The notes below the pieces were generated by a model that was not told the DNA's origin, ran no database searches, and worked only from the letters and a program-made list of their open reading frames with translations. Made by a program: the position numbers and the translations under genes. From the NCBI GenBank assembly GCA_012838125.1, contig DUPW01000012.1:1-51388 (forward strand): 51,388 nt of DNA. Direction: 5' to 3'. Each line of letters begins with the position of its first letter. Position 1 is the first letter of the stretch. Below, in pieces: positions 1 through 8,888 of the stretch. The stretch comes from Papillibacter sp. (GTDB lineage Bacteria; Bacillota; Clostridia; Oscillospirales; Oscillospiraceae).

Positions 1-909
<909 letters not shown>

Positions 910-949
910 AAATACACTTCCTGAATTTTAGAGTTTTTAACAATTATCT

Positions 950-978
950 ATTATACACGCCTTGTCCCCGCGGGGCAA
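950..978 (-). promoter_or_regulatory. Sigma-A promoter of typA
   Basis: Read on the - strand: TTGCCC (978-973), 17 bases, TATAAT (955-950). The start of transcription would fall about 35 bases before the GTG start of typA. Match and spacing are good; not experimentally shown. Confidence 0.7.
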
Positions 979-991
979 TTTATTTTTATTG

Positions 992-1017
992 GTCGAATTT
1001 TAGCAGGAAAATTCGAC
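992..1017. repeat. Perfect 10-bp inverted repeat between typA and nudF
   Basis: GTCGAATTTT (992-1001), six-base loop, AAAATTCGAC (1008-1017). It lies upstream of the typA -35 and just before a TATAAT (1041-1046) facing nudF. There is no U-tract on either strand, so an operator for divergent promoters is more likely than a terminator. A recognisable -35 for the rightward TATAAT is missing, which would fit an activator-dependent promoter; this is inference. Confidence 0.5.
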
Positions 1018-1124
1018 TACCATTTGTCCCGGGTTTGGGATATAATCAACAGTGGCGCCGGCTTTAGCCGGATAGATAATGATTCCAGCCTTTACAGGGT
1101 AAAATAGAGAACGTGAGGAAACAA

Positions 1125-1661
1125 ATGGAATTCTTCGAGAAACAGATTTCGTCCAGCAGGATGTTTTCGGGGCGTGTCATCAATGTCCGGTGCGACACCG
1201 TGGAGCTTGTTAACGGGAAGCACGTTTCCCGGGAGGTTGTGGAGCACCCCGGTGGGGTGGCGATTGTGCCCCTCTTAGAAAACGGAGACGTCCTGATGGT
1301 GCGGCAGTACCGCTACTGCGTGACGGACGAGCTTCTGGAGATTCCCGCCGGGAAACTGGAGAGAGAAGAGGACCCCTTAGAGTGCGCCGTTCGGGAGCTT
1401 TCTGAGGAGACGGGGTGTAAAGCCGGTCGTATCGTGCCTCTGGGGGCGATGTACCCTTCCCCGGGGTTTAGCCAGGAGACGCTTTACATATATCTCGCCA
1501 CCGATTTGGAGGTGGGGCAGAGCCACCCGGACGAGGACGAATTTCTCTCCGTTGTCCGGCTGCCCTTTGATGATATCGTAGAGAAGATACTATCCGGCGA
1601 GATAAAGGACGGAAAAACAATCGTCGGCATTTTAAAGGCGAAGGTTTTCCTTGGAAAATAA
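1125..1661 (+). CDS. nudF: NUDIX hydrolase, ADP-ribose pyrophosphatase type
   Basis: Predicted to hydrolyse ADP-ribose to AMP and ribose 5-phosphate. The NUDIX box is complete: G-x5-E-x7-REL-x-EE-x-G, within GKLEREEDPLECAVRELSEE. The preceding FEKQISSSRMFSGRVINVRCDTVEL and the VRQYRY strand are typical of the NudF/YqkG group. Length 178 residues is normal. I chose ATG 1125 because GTGAGG (1113-1118) is a ribosome site six bases upstream; a GTG at 1113 in the same frame would overlap that site. It ends 18 bases before walR, so it is probably the first gene of the wal operon transcript. Exact substrate is inferred from the subfamily. Confidence 0.88.
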   Translation: MEFFEKQISSSRMFSGRVINVRCDTVELVNGKHVSREVVEHPGGVAIVPLLENGDVLMVRQYRYCVTDELLEIPAGKLEREEDPLECAVRELSEETGCKAGRIVPLGAMYPSPGFSQETLYIYLATDLEVGQSHPDEDEFLSVVRLPFDDIVEKILSGEIKDGKTIVGILKAKVFLGK

Positions 1662-1679
1662 GACAGGCGGAGGTTTGTC

Positions 1680-2360
1680 ATGACGAAGACTATCCTAGTG
1701 GTGGACGACGAAAAAGCGATTGTGGACGTTTTAATGTTCAACCTGAAAAAGGAAGGATACGACGTCATCACCGCATTCGACGGGGAGTCGGCCCTTCAGG
1801 CCGCCGAGGAAAAGCCGGATCTCATCCTACTTGACGTCATGCTTCCGAAGCTCTCCGGATTTGACGTCTGCCGGGAAATCCGGAAAACTGACATTTTCAC
1901 GCCGATTATCATGCTCACGGCCCGGGCGGAGGAAACAGATAAAGTCCTCGGCCTTGAAATCGGGGCCGATGACTACATCACAAAGCCTTTTGCCATCCGG
2001 GAAGTGCTCGCCCGCGTGAAGGCGAACATCCGCCGCACGAACCTGACGGTGCCGGCGGAGAGCGCGCCGGCGCAGTCGGGCATCGTGGTGGACCCCGACC
2101 GGTACGACGTGTGGGTCAACGGCAAGAGGGCCGATGTGACGCAGCGGGAATTTGACCTGCTCAGGTTCTTCACCGCCCACCCGGGCAAGGTGTTCTCCCG
2201 GGAGGAGCTGCTTCGTGAAGTATGGCAGTACGATTACCTCGGCGACCTGCGGGCGGTGGATGTGGCCGTTCGCCGGCTGCGGGAAAAAGTGGAGGAGGAT
2301 CCGGCCAAACCGGCGCACATCCTCACAAAGCGCGGCGTGGGATATTACTTCGAGCCGTAA
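1680..2360 (+). CDS. walR: OmpR/PhoB-family response regulator WalR (YycF/VicR-like)
   Basis: DNA-binding response regulator controlling cell-wall metabolism genes. Receiver domain residues 1-120: acidic pair D9/D10, phospho-acceptor D52 in LLDVMLP, conserved T in MLTAR, K in ITKPF. C-terminal winged-helix domain about 130-226 with REFDLLRFF and the RGVGYYFEP ending. The assignment to WalR rests on the neighbours (kinase, YycH, YycI and YycJ homologues downstream), which is the wal cluster layout of Bacillus and relatives. RBS GGAGG at 1670-1674. WalR is essential in many Firmicutes. Confidence 0.93.
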   Translation: MTKTILVVDDEKAIVDVLMFNLKKEGYDVITAFDGESALQAAEEKPDLILLDVMLPKLSGFDVCREIRKTDIFTPIIMLTARAEETDKVLGLEIGADDYITKPFAIREVLARVKANIRRTNLTVPAESAPAQSGIVVDPDRYDVWVNGKRADVTQREFDLLRFFTAHPGKVFSREELLREVWQYDYLGDLRAVDVAVRRLREKVEEDPAKPAHILTKRGVGYYFEP

Positions 2361-2408
2361 TCGCAAGACTACGGACGCCTGAGATGCGCCGGGAAAGGGC
2401 GAAACGCT

Positions 2409-3902
2409 ATGAAAAACAAGCTGCAGTGGAAGTTCGTTCTCATCATGCTGCTGCTGATTCTCATACTCATGACCGTGGTCTCCGTCTTCCTCATTCAGGG
2501 GGTGCAGCGGTTTTATTCCAACGCGTTTTTCAGCCAGATGGAGACGGTTTTTACCGACAAGTTGCTCTACGGGGAGCTCACCGCCGCCCTCTACGAGGAG
2601 GACCCCGTGGCCAAAATTCAAGAGGTGCTGGACGCCTATCAGGGCCGCCTCGGCATTAACACAGACACCCGCAACTACTACATTCTCGACGGCACCGCCG
2701 GCTCCGTGCTGGTGACCTCCGCCGTGGGGGAGGCGGGGCAGCTTGCTATCACGCCGAATATCCTGCAGGCCCTCACCGGCTCCTTCGCCTTCGGCGGCAA
2801 CGCCACCGCCGACTACATGGATATTGCCGTCCCCGTCACCGGCGAAGGGGACAGCATCGAATACGTGGTGTACATCCGGGACAACCGCCAGACGGTGCGG
2901 GACCTGACCCTCTCCCTCGTATCGCTGATTATGGAGGCGGTTGGGGTGGGCTTTGTCATCGCCGTGGCGCTGGCCCTCATTCTCGCAAAGACGCTTCTGC
3001 AGCCCATTCTCGGCATGACGAAGGCGGCGGAGGCCATCGCCGGCGGCGACTTTTCAAAAAAACTGAGCGTGGAGTCGGACGACGAAATCGGCATCCTCGC
3101 CCATACTTTTAACAATATGGCCAGTCAGCTTCAGGCAACGCTGGAGGAGATTCGCCGCTCGGAGACCCTGCGGCGGGAGTTCGTGGCCAACGTGTCCCAC
3201 GAGCTGCGCACGCCCCTCACCAGCATCCGCAGCTATGCGGAGACCCTGACGGAAAACCCCGACATGGAGAAGGAAACGGAAGTGAGTTTCCTCCATGTCA
3301 TTTTAAATGAGAGCGACCGCATGACGAAAATCGTGCAGGACCTTCTGGAGCTGTCCCGCTTTGACGCGGGGAACGTCCAGTTCAATTTCGAGCGGTTCTC
3401 CATCTCCAAATCCATCGAGGACGTGCGCGATGCCGTCAGGCTCGAGGCCGCTTCCCGTGGCCATACCATCAGCGTCACCATCCCCGAGGGGCTGCCCCAT
3501 ATCGTGGGGGACAGGGCCCGCATCGAGCAGGTACTTATCAACATCGTCTCCAACGCCATCAAATACACGCCGGACGGCGGGTATATCGATATCACAAGCG
3601 GCAGTGGGGACGGTCACGTCTGGGTGGCCATACAGGACACGGGTATCGGCATCCCGGAGGAGGACATTCCGCGCCTGTTTGACCGCTTCTACCGGGTGGA
3701 CAAGGCCCGCTCCAGAGAGTCCGGCGGAACGGGTCTGGGGCTGTCTATCGCCCTTGAGATTATCCAGCGGCACGGCGGCGATGTCGACGTGACCAGCGTG
3801 GTGGGCGAGGGGACCACGGTGACCGTCCGCCTGCCCATCGAGCCGAAGGCCGCTGATGGGGAAAAGAGCGCGGGCGGGCGCCATCACGCACTTGAGGAAT
3901 AG
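2409..3902 (+). CDS. walK: Sensor histidine kinase WalK (YycG/VicK-like), without PAS domain
   Basis: Membrane sensor kinase partner of WalR. Order: TM1 about 9-29, extracytoplasmic sensor about 31-168, TM2 about 170-194, HAMP about 195-250, HisKA with phospho-acceptor H264 in NVSHELRTPLTS, HATPase with N box SNAIKY (N382), G1 DTGIGIP (410-416) and G2 GTGLGLS. At 497 residues it is shorter than B. subtilis WalK (611). The space between HAMP and HisKA is only a few residues, so the cytoplasmic PAS domain of the Bacillus protein is absent. It follows walR after 48 bases and precedes the predicted YycH by five bases. Confidence 0.92.
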   Translation: MKNKLQWKFVLIMLLLILILMTVVSVFLIQGVQRFYSNAFFSQMETVFTDKLLYGELTAALYEEDPVAKIQEVLDAYQGRLGINTDTRNYYILDGTAGSVLVTSAVGEAGQLAITPNILQALTGSFAFGGNATADYMDIAVPVTGEGDSIEYVVYIRDNRQTVRDLTLSLVSLIMEAVGVGFVIAVALALILAKTLLQPILGMTKAAEAIAGGDFSKKLSVESDDEIGILAHTFNNMASQLQATLEEIRRSETLRREFVANVSHELRTPLTSIRSYAETLTENPDMEKETEVSFLHVILNESDRMTKIVQDLLELSRFDAGNVQFNFERFSISKSIEDVRDAVRLEAASRGHTISVTIPEGLPHIVGDRARIEQVLINIVSNAIKYTPDGGYIDITSGSGDGHVWVAIQDTGIGIPEEDIPRLFDRFYRVDKARSRESGGTGLGLSIALEIIQRHGGDVDVTSVVGEGTTVTVRLPIEPKAADGEKSAGGRHHALEE

Positions 3903-3907
3903 ATAAC

Positions 3908-5194
3908 GTGAAGACGAAACGCGCATCGGAACGCATGAAAAACGCGGTGATTGTCCTGCTTCTTATCAGCGCCGTCCTGCACGGATGGGCCTCGCGCCTG
4001 TTCGGAAACGGGCCGGCGCGCCCTGTTGCGGCCCTTGTGGCCCTGTATGACAGGCTCACTGCGTCCTCCGGCGGCAGCGCCGCCGCCGAGCGGTTTACCG
4101 AGGCGGCGAAACCCTGGACGGTACTCATCACAAACGAGAATGGCGGGCGCTATGCCGTGCGCTACGATACCCGGGAGCGGGACACCCTCTACGGGCGCAC
4201 CAGCGGGCTTTTTGGCGAGGCCATCGGTTCGGCGGGCGCACCGGTGAAAATAGCGAAGGAGCGCTGGCGCACGGCCCTTGAGGACGCAGGCATCTACTAC
4301 GAATACGCCCTGCCTATAAAGCTCTTTGTCCTGAGCGGCTGGTTCGGCGCCCGGGTGGAGGGCGACTGGGGGAGCTTGCCCGTCCGGCGTATCGCCGTCG
4401 TCAGCCGGGGCGACGCAGGGGCGGTTTTATTTCAGGACGCCGTCACGGGGGACTTATACGAAGCGAAAACGGCCATGATTTCAGGCCTTGAATCTGTCAT
4501 CAGCCTCTACGATGACAACGGCGCCGCCTTCGCCTTCCAGCGGGGCCTGCGGGCGCAGGATGAGACGAGCCTCATCCTTGAGGGGGCCTATCAGCACCCG
4601 CTGGTGGAGGCGTCCTCACCCCTTGAAAATGAGGACAATCTCGTGAGCGTGCTCAACACCCTCGGGGTGAGCGAGCACCTTAAATTCAGCTACATCGACC
4701 GGGACGGCGCCCGGGTCTACGTGGAGCAGAGCGCCACAATCAGTGTCTCTCCCGGCGGGCTTGTCCGTTACCGTGTGGACGAGCGCACCGTCCCCATCGA
4801 CACGCAGCCGGACGAGGCGACGGCCATTGAGATGGCCCGGGATATGGCCGCAAAGACGGTGGGGCTTTACAGCGGCGAAGCGGAGGTCACCTTCTCCGGC
4901 GCCCGGGCGGTGTCCTACGGCGTCTGGGAAGTGGAGTTTGTCTACGCCATCGCCGGCGGGCGGATTGATTCGTCCCTCGGCTATCCCGCCGCCCGCATCA
5001 CCGTGACGGGCGCGGAAATGACGGAAATGGAGCTGTACTTTAGAACGTATCATACCGGCGGCGGGAGCGTGGAATTGCTCCCCGAGGCTCAGGCCGTGGC
5101 CGCGGCGGGCGGGATGTGCCGCCTCGTCTATGTAGACAACGGCGGCGCGATGCTGGAGCCTGCGTGGATGGTCTGGTCGGAGGGTGCGGCATGA
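3908..5194 (+). CDS. yycH: YycH-like regulator of the WalRK system
   Basis: Predicted membrane-anchored accessory protein that modulates WalK in B. subtilis. One N-terminal membrane segment (about residues 12-30), then a long extracytoplasmic region without catalytic motifs. The 428-residue length matches YycH. Primary sequence is weakly conserved, so the call depends largely on position: directly after walK and overlapping a YycI-like gene by ATGA. The GTG start at 3908 has TGAGGAA about nine bases upstream. Confidence 0.75.
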   Translation: MKTKRASERMKNAVIVLLLISAVLHGWASRLFGNGPARPVAALVALYDRLTASSGGSAAAERFTEAAKPWTVLITNENGGRYAVRYDTRERDTLYGRTSGLFGEAIGSAGAPVKIAKERWRTALEDAGIYYEYALPIKLFVLSGWFGARVEGDWGSLPVRRIAVVSRGDAGAVLFQDAVTGDLYEAKTAMISGLESVISLYDDNGAAFAFQRGLRAQDETSLILEGAYQHPLVEASSPLENEDNLVSVLNTLGVSEHLKFSYIDRDGARVYVEQSATISVSPGGLVRYRVDERTVPIDTQPDEATAIEMARDMAAKTVGLYSGEAEVTFSGARAVSYGVWEVEFVYAIAGGRIDSSLGYPAARITVTGAEMTEMELYFRTYHTGGGSVELLPEAQAVAAAGGMCRLVYVDNGGAMLEPAWMVWSEGAA

Positions 5195-6024
5195 GTACGA
5201 AAACGACAGATATCAAGAAAATCCTCATCGCTGCCCTGGCCGCCATAAACCTCCTATTCATCTCCTTCGTGGTGCTCAACAGCGTCAGCGAAAGGCGGGA
5301 GCGGGCGCAGATTGCCCGGGATTTAACGGCTATCCTCGCTCGAAGCGGCGTCACGTTAACGGAGGGAGCCGTCAAAGACTTCGTGGCTCCGGAACAGGCT
5401 GTGGCCGAGCGAAACCGCTCCGAAGAAAAGGAGTTTACCGATATGCTCTGCGGCGAAACGACGGTGACGCAGGGCGGCGGCAACATCCTGCGCTACACCG
5501 GCGAGCGGGGGCGGGCCGTCTTTCAAAGCGGCGGCAGCTTCAGCATGGTGCTCAAACCCGTGGAGGGGGCGGCGCCCAGCGGCAAAGCGGAGGAGACCAC
5601 ACAGCTGTACTTACGGAAGCTGCGGGCGCCGGCGGAAGTGTTTCGCATCGTCCTCAGCGGAAACAGGCAGTCCGTTTTGGCCCGTTACCAGTGGAAGGGA
5701 AGCCCCATATTTAACTGCGTGGTGGCCTTCGTCTACGAGGACGGCGCCTTAACGGAACTTTCGGGAAAGCGTATTTCCTCCGTCCGTGCCGGAGACGAAG
5801 GCGGGCAGGAGCACCTTGTCTCCACAGCGACGCTGGACTTTATCCGGGCGGTGCGGGAGGGGCGTGTGGCGTGTACCACAATCTCCTCCGTTGAGGCGGG
5901 GTACGTCTACGTCACCGTCTCCGCCTTCGGGGAGGGGGCGCTCCATCCGGCATGGGCCTTTTCAACGGATACGGGCGTGTACTATTACGACGCCGTTACC
6001 GGCATGATTGAGGCGGGAATGTAA
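5191..6024 (+). CDS. yycI: YycI-like regulator of the WalRK system
   Basis: Second accessory protein of the wal operon. In B. subtilis YycH and YycI form a heterodimer that restrains WalK through their membrane helices. Here 277 residues with a single N-terminal membrane helix (about 11-32, ILIAALAAINLLFISFVVL) and an extracytoplasmic domain. It starts at ATG 5191, overlapping yycH by ATGA, so translation is probably coupled. Assigned from topology, length and position; no enzymatic motif. Confidence 0.75.
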   Translation: MSTKTTDIKKILIAALAAINLLFISFVVLNSVSERRERAQIARDLTAILARSGVTLTEGAVKDFVAPEQAVAERNRSEEKEFTDMLCGETTVTQGGGNILRYTGERGRAVFQSGGSFSMVLKPVEGAAPSGKAEETTQLYLRKLRAPAEVFRIVLSGNRQSVLARYQWKGSPIFNCVVAFVYEDGALTELSGKRISSVRAGDEGGQEHLVSTATLDFIRAVREGRVACTTISSVEAGYVYVTVSAFGEGALHPAWAFSTDTGVYYYDAVTGMIEAGM

Positions 6025-6078
6025 CCAATTGGAGATATTGGAACAAATCACTGGAAAAATGCGAAAATCGTGGTACTG

Positions 6079-6107
6079 TTGCAAAAAAAAATCATGTAGT
6101 GTATAAT
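6079..6107 (+). promoter_or_regulatory. Sigma-A promoter of murA
   Basis: TTGCAA (6079-6084), 17 bases, TATAAT (6102-6107). Transcription would start near 6114, giving a leader of about 85 bases that contains the inverted repeat at 6132-6182. murA can therefore be expressed independently of the wal operon. Confidence 0.8.
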
Positions 6108-6131
6108 GAGGCGTAAATTTCTGTAACATTC

Positions 6132-6182
6132 GGGTAATACTTTATGTGTCATACATGATACAAAATGATCAAAGTATTAGCC
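6132..6182 (+). promoter_or_regulatory. Long leader hairpin before the murA ribosome site
   Basis: GGGTAATACTTT (6132-6143) pairs with AAAGTATTAGCC (6171-6182): 11 of 12 positions match, with nine consecutive perfect pairs. The 27-base loop holds a nested TCAT-AC-ATGA element (6149-6158). The right arm ends four bases before the AGAGGGTG ribosome site of murA. Could be a protein-binding mRNA hairpin, an mRNA stabiliser or a DNA operator. Confidence 0.55.
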
Positions 6183-6198
6183 AAAAGAGGGTGAGCCC

Positions 6199-7497
6199 AT
6201 GACGAAGTATGTCATAAACGGCGGAAAACCGCTGACCGGCACAGTCACAATCAGCGGTGCAAAAAACGCCGCCGTTGCAATAATCCCCGCGGCGCTGATG
6301 GTGGACGGCGTTTGCCGTATTGAAAATATTCCGGAAATCTCAGACGTGACGATGCTCTTGAACATCCTTGAACAGATGGGAGCGGAAATCAAGACCGTAA
6401 ACCGGCACACGCTGGACATCGACTGTTCCCGCATTCAGACGGCGGATGCCACTTTTAACCTCATGCGCCGGATTCGCGCGTCCTATTACCTCATCGGCGC
6501 GCTTCTGGGTCGGTTCGGTCGTGCTAACGTGGCCATGCCCGGCGGCTGCAACTTCGGCGGCGTCCGCCCTATTGACCAGCACATCAAGGGCTTTACGGCC
6601 ATGGGCGCATCCGTGGACGTGCAAAACGGTATCGTCATGGCCCGCACGCCAAACGGCCGCGTGCAGGGCTCCACGGTGTACCTCGATGTCGTCTCCGTGG
6701 GCGCAACGGTGAACATTATGCTCGCCGCCACCCTCGCGGAAGGGCGCACGGTGATTGAAAACGCGGCTCGGGAGCCGCATATCGTGGACCTTGCCAACTT
6801 CTTAAACTCCATGGGCGCAGACATCCGCGGCGCCGGCACCAACGTGATTAAAATCCGCGGCGTGAAGAAGCTGCGGGGCGGGTTCTACTCCATCATCCCC
6901 GATCAGATTGAGGCCGGCACCTACATGGCCGCCGTGGCAGCCACGGGCGGAGAGGTGCTCATCCGCAACGTGATTCCTAAGCACCTCGACTGCATCTCCA
7001 GCAAGCTGCGGGAGATGGGCGTTGAGGTTGAAGACTACGCCGACTCCGTCCTCGTGCGGCGGACAGGCCCGCTTATGCGGACGAACGTGAAAACAATGCC
7101 CTATCCCGGATTCCCCACAGATATGCAGCCACAGATTTCAACGGTGCTGTGTCTGGCGGAGGGGACGAGCGTCGTCACAGAAGGCGTCTGGGATAACCGC
7201 TACAAATACGTGGACGAGCTCATGCGCATGGGCGGCAATATCCGCGTCTCGGGGCAGACGGCGGTCATTCAGGGGGTTGAGCGCCTGACGGGCACCTGCG
7301 TGAAGGCAACGGACCTGCGGGCCGGCGCCGCCCTCGTCATCGCGGGGCTATGCGCCGTAGGAAGGACGGAAGTGGAAGCCATCCACTATATCGAACGGGG
7401 CTACGAAAACTTCGTCGGAAAGCTCAAAGCCCTCGGCGCCGATATCGAAAACGTCCCCGTCCCGGACGATGATATGGCCGAGCGGGAAGCTGTTTAA
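6199..7497 (+). CDS. murA: UDP-N-acetylglucosamine 1-carboxyvinyltransferase MurA
   Basis: Catalyses the first committed step of peptidoglycan synthesis: enolpyruvyl transfer from PEP to UDP-GlcNAc in the cytoplasm. Full length at 432 residues. N-terminal GGKPLTGTVTISGAKNAAV carries the conserved Lys/Asn pair. The catalytic cysteine is C117 in PGGCNFGGVRPID, so fosfomycin could in principle react with it. Compared with the usual PGGCxxGxRPID loop there is one extra residue after the cysteine. Later PYPGFPTDMQPQ and EGVWDNRY are typical. It has its own promoter and lies between yycI and yycJ. Confidence 0.97.
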   Translation: MTKYVINGGKPLTGTVTISGAKNAAVAIIPAALMVDGVCRIENIPEISDVTMLLNILEQMGAEIKTVNRHTLDIDCSRIQTADATFNLMRRIRASYYLIGALLGRFGRANVAMPGGCNFGGVRPIDQHIKGFTAMGASVDVQNGIVMARTPNGRVQGSTVYLDVVSVGATVNIMLAATLAEGRTVIENAAREPHIVDLANFLNSMGADIRGAGTNVIKIRGVKKLRGGFYSIIPDQIEAGTYMAAVAATGGEVLIRNVIPKHLDCISSKLREMGVEVEDYADSVLVRRTGPLMRTNVKTMPYPGFPTDMQPQISTVLCLAEGTSVVTEGVWDNRYKYVDELMRMGGNIRVSGQTAVIQGVERLTGTCVKATDLRAGAALVIAGLCAVGRTEVEAIHYIERGYENFVGKLKALGADIENVPVPDDDMAEREAV

Positions 7498-7503
7498 CTA
7501 TTC

Positions 7504-7534
7504 TTACCCTGCGCAACATAAACGCGCAGGGTAA
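7504..7534 (+). terminator. Perfect 11-bp hairpin after murA (weak terminator or processing site)
   Basis: TTACCCTGCGC (7504-7514), nine-base loop, GCGCAGGGTAA (7524-7534). Only AATTG follows, so no U-tract. It may slow or protect the murA transcript rather than stop it fully; the next gene yycJ follows 52 bases later without an obvious promoter. Confidence 0.5.
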
Positions 7535-7586
7535 AATTGCGTTTAGCGCCCTTTTATGGGATTATGTACCGAGAAAGGCAGACTCT

Positions 7587-8369
7587 ATGAAAATCTGTAC
7601 CCTAGCCAGTTCGTCTTCCGGAAACTGCACCCTCATAAGCCACGGGAAGACGCATATCTTAATCGATGCGGGCATCTCTCTCCGCCGTATTACGAAAAGC
7701 CTCAAGGCCCTGGACATCTCTCCCGGGGAACTGACAGCCGTTCTCGTCACCCACGAGCACACGGACCATACAAACGGCATTAAGATGCTCACGAAATACC
7801 ACGCCGTGCCCATCTTCGCACCGGAGAGCGTGGCGGCAGGCATTTTACATTGTGCGCCGGAGGCGGAGCCCTGTCTCCGCCGCATCCACCCCGGCGTGGG
7901 CTTTACCCTCGGGGAAATGGACGTGACGAGTTTCCGCACGCCCCACGACACGCCGGAGAGCGTGGGATACCGGTTTCACGCCGAGGGGAAGATCCTCGCC
8001 TTCGCCACCGACTGCGGCTGCCTTACGCAGGAGCTTTTAGACGGAACCCGCGGCGCGGACCTCGCCGTCATTGAAGCCAACCACGACGTTGAAATGCTCA
8101 AAAACGGGAAATACCCCGAATTTCTCAAGCGTCGGGTCCTCTCGCGGCGGGGGCACCTCTCCAACGACGAATGCGGGGAGCTGGCCGTCCTGCTGGGCAA
8201 GGCGGGAACGCGGCAGATTGTGCTGGCGCACCTGAGCCGGGAGAACAACACCCCGCGGGTGGCGTACGACACCGTCTCAGCGGCGCTGAGGGGAGCCGGC
8301 GCGGAGGCGGGGGACGTGGAAATCGGGCTCGCCCCGCCGGATGATTTAGGCTGCGTTTACATACTGTAA
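7587..8369 (+). CDS. yycJ: YycJ/WalJ-type metallo-beta-lactamase-fold hydrolase
   Basis: Metal-dependent hydrolase of the wal cluster, thought to be a nuclease-like MBL protein affecting cell division and DNA replication timing. The signature HEHTDH lies at residues 56-61, followed by further metal ligands (FRTPHDTPESVGYRF, FATDCG and the late LAHLSRENN). 260 residues matches the family. ATG 7587 has GAAAGG upstream. It is followed by rlmH after 12 bases, as in several Firmicutes, but no HtrA-type protease gene is present here. Confidence 0.88.
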   Translation: MKICTLASSSSGNCTLISHGKTHILIDAGISLRRITKSLKALDISPGELTAVLVTHEHTDHTNGIKMLTKYHAVPIFAPESVAAGILHCAPEAEPCLRRIHPGVGFTLGEMDVTSFRTPHDTPESVGYRFHAEGKILAFATDCGCLTQELLDGTRGADLAVIEANHDVEMLKNGKYPEFLKRRVLSRRGHLSNDECGELAVLLGKAGTRQIVLAHLSRENNTPRVAYDTVSAALRGAGAEAGDVEIGLAPPDDLGCVYIL

Positions 8370-8381
8370 AGGAAGAAAACC

Positions 8382-8864
8382 ATGCTGCACATCAGGCTTG
8401 TGTGCGTCGGAAAGCTCAAGGAGCGCTACTTTGCCGACGCCGCGAAGGAGTATATAAAGCGCCTTTCCGGTTCCTGCAAAATAGAAGTTGACGAGGTGGC
8501 GGAAGGGAAGCTGCCGCTAAACCCCTCAGCGGCGGAGATTGAATCGGCGCTTCTTTCGGAAGCTGCGGCTATCGAAAGCCGCCTTTTAAAGGGCGGGTCG
8601 GTGGTTGCGCTGTGCATCGAGGGGGAGCAGGTTGACAGCCGCGCCGTTGCCCGTCTCCTTGAGGAGGCCATGGCCTCCGGCCGGCCGAAGATGACCTTTG
8701 TCATCGGCAGCTCCCACGGGCTGCACGAGTCTATAAAAAAACGGGCGGGTATGCGCCTGTCCATGTCCCGCATGACCTTTCCCCATCAGCTGGCGCGGAT
8801 TATGCTGCTGGAGCAGATATACCGCGGTTTTAACATGATGGAAGGCGGGAAATATCATAAATAA
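8382..8864 (+). CDS. rlmH: 23S rRNA (pseudouridine-1915-N3)-methyltransferase RlmH
   Basis: SPOUT methyltransferase that methylates pseudouridine 1915 in helix 69 of 23S rRNA on assembled 70S ribosomes. Full length, 160 residues, ending in the diagnostic MTFPHQLARIMLLEQIYRGF and GGKYHK. The SAM-binding knot loop reads FVIGSSHGL where most homologues have FVIGGSxGL. Linked to the wal cluster as in Bacillus and Staphylococcus. Confidence 0.95.
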   Translation: MLHIRLVCVGKLKERYFADAAKEYIKRLSGSCKIEVDEVAEGKLPLNPSAAEIESALLSEAAAIESRLLKGGSVVALCIEGEQVDSRAVARLLEEAMASGRPKMTFVIGSSHGLHESIKKRAGMRLSMSRMTFPHQLARIMLLEQIYRGFNMMEGGKYHK

Positions 8865-8888
8865 ACCCGATGTTTTGGAGGTCTTACT

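Noticed and set aside
1041-1046. TATAAT as a full promoter for nudF
   Set aside because: No -35 hexamer at 16-18 bases, so it is mentioned only as a possible activator-dependent -10.
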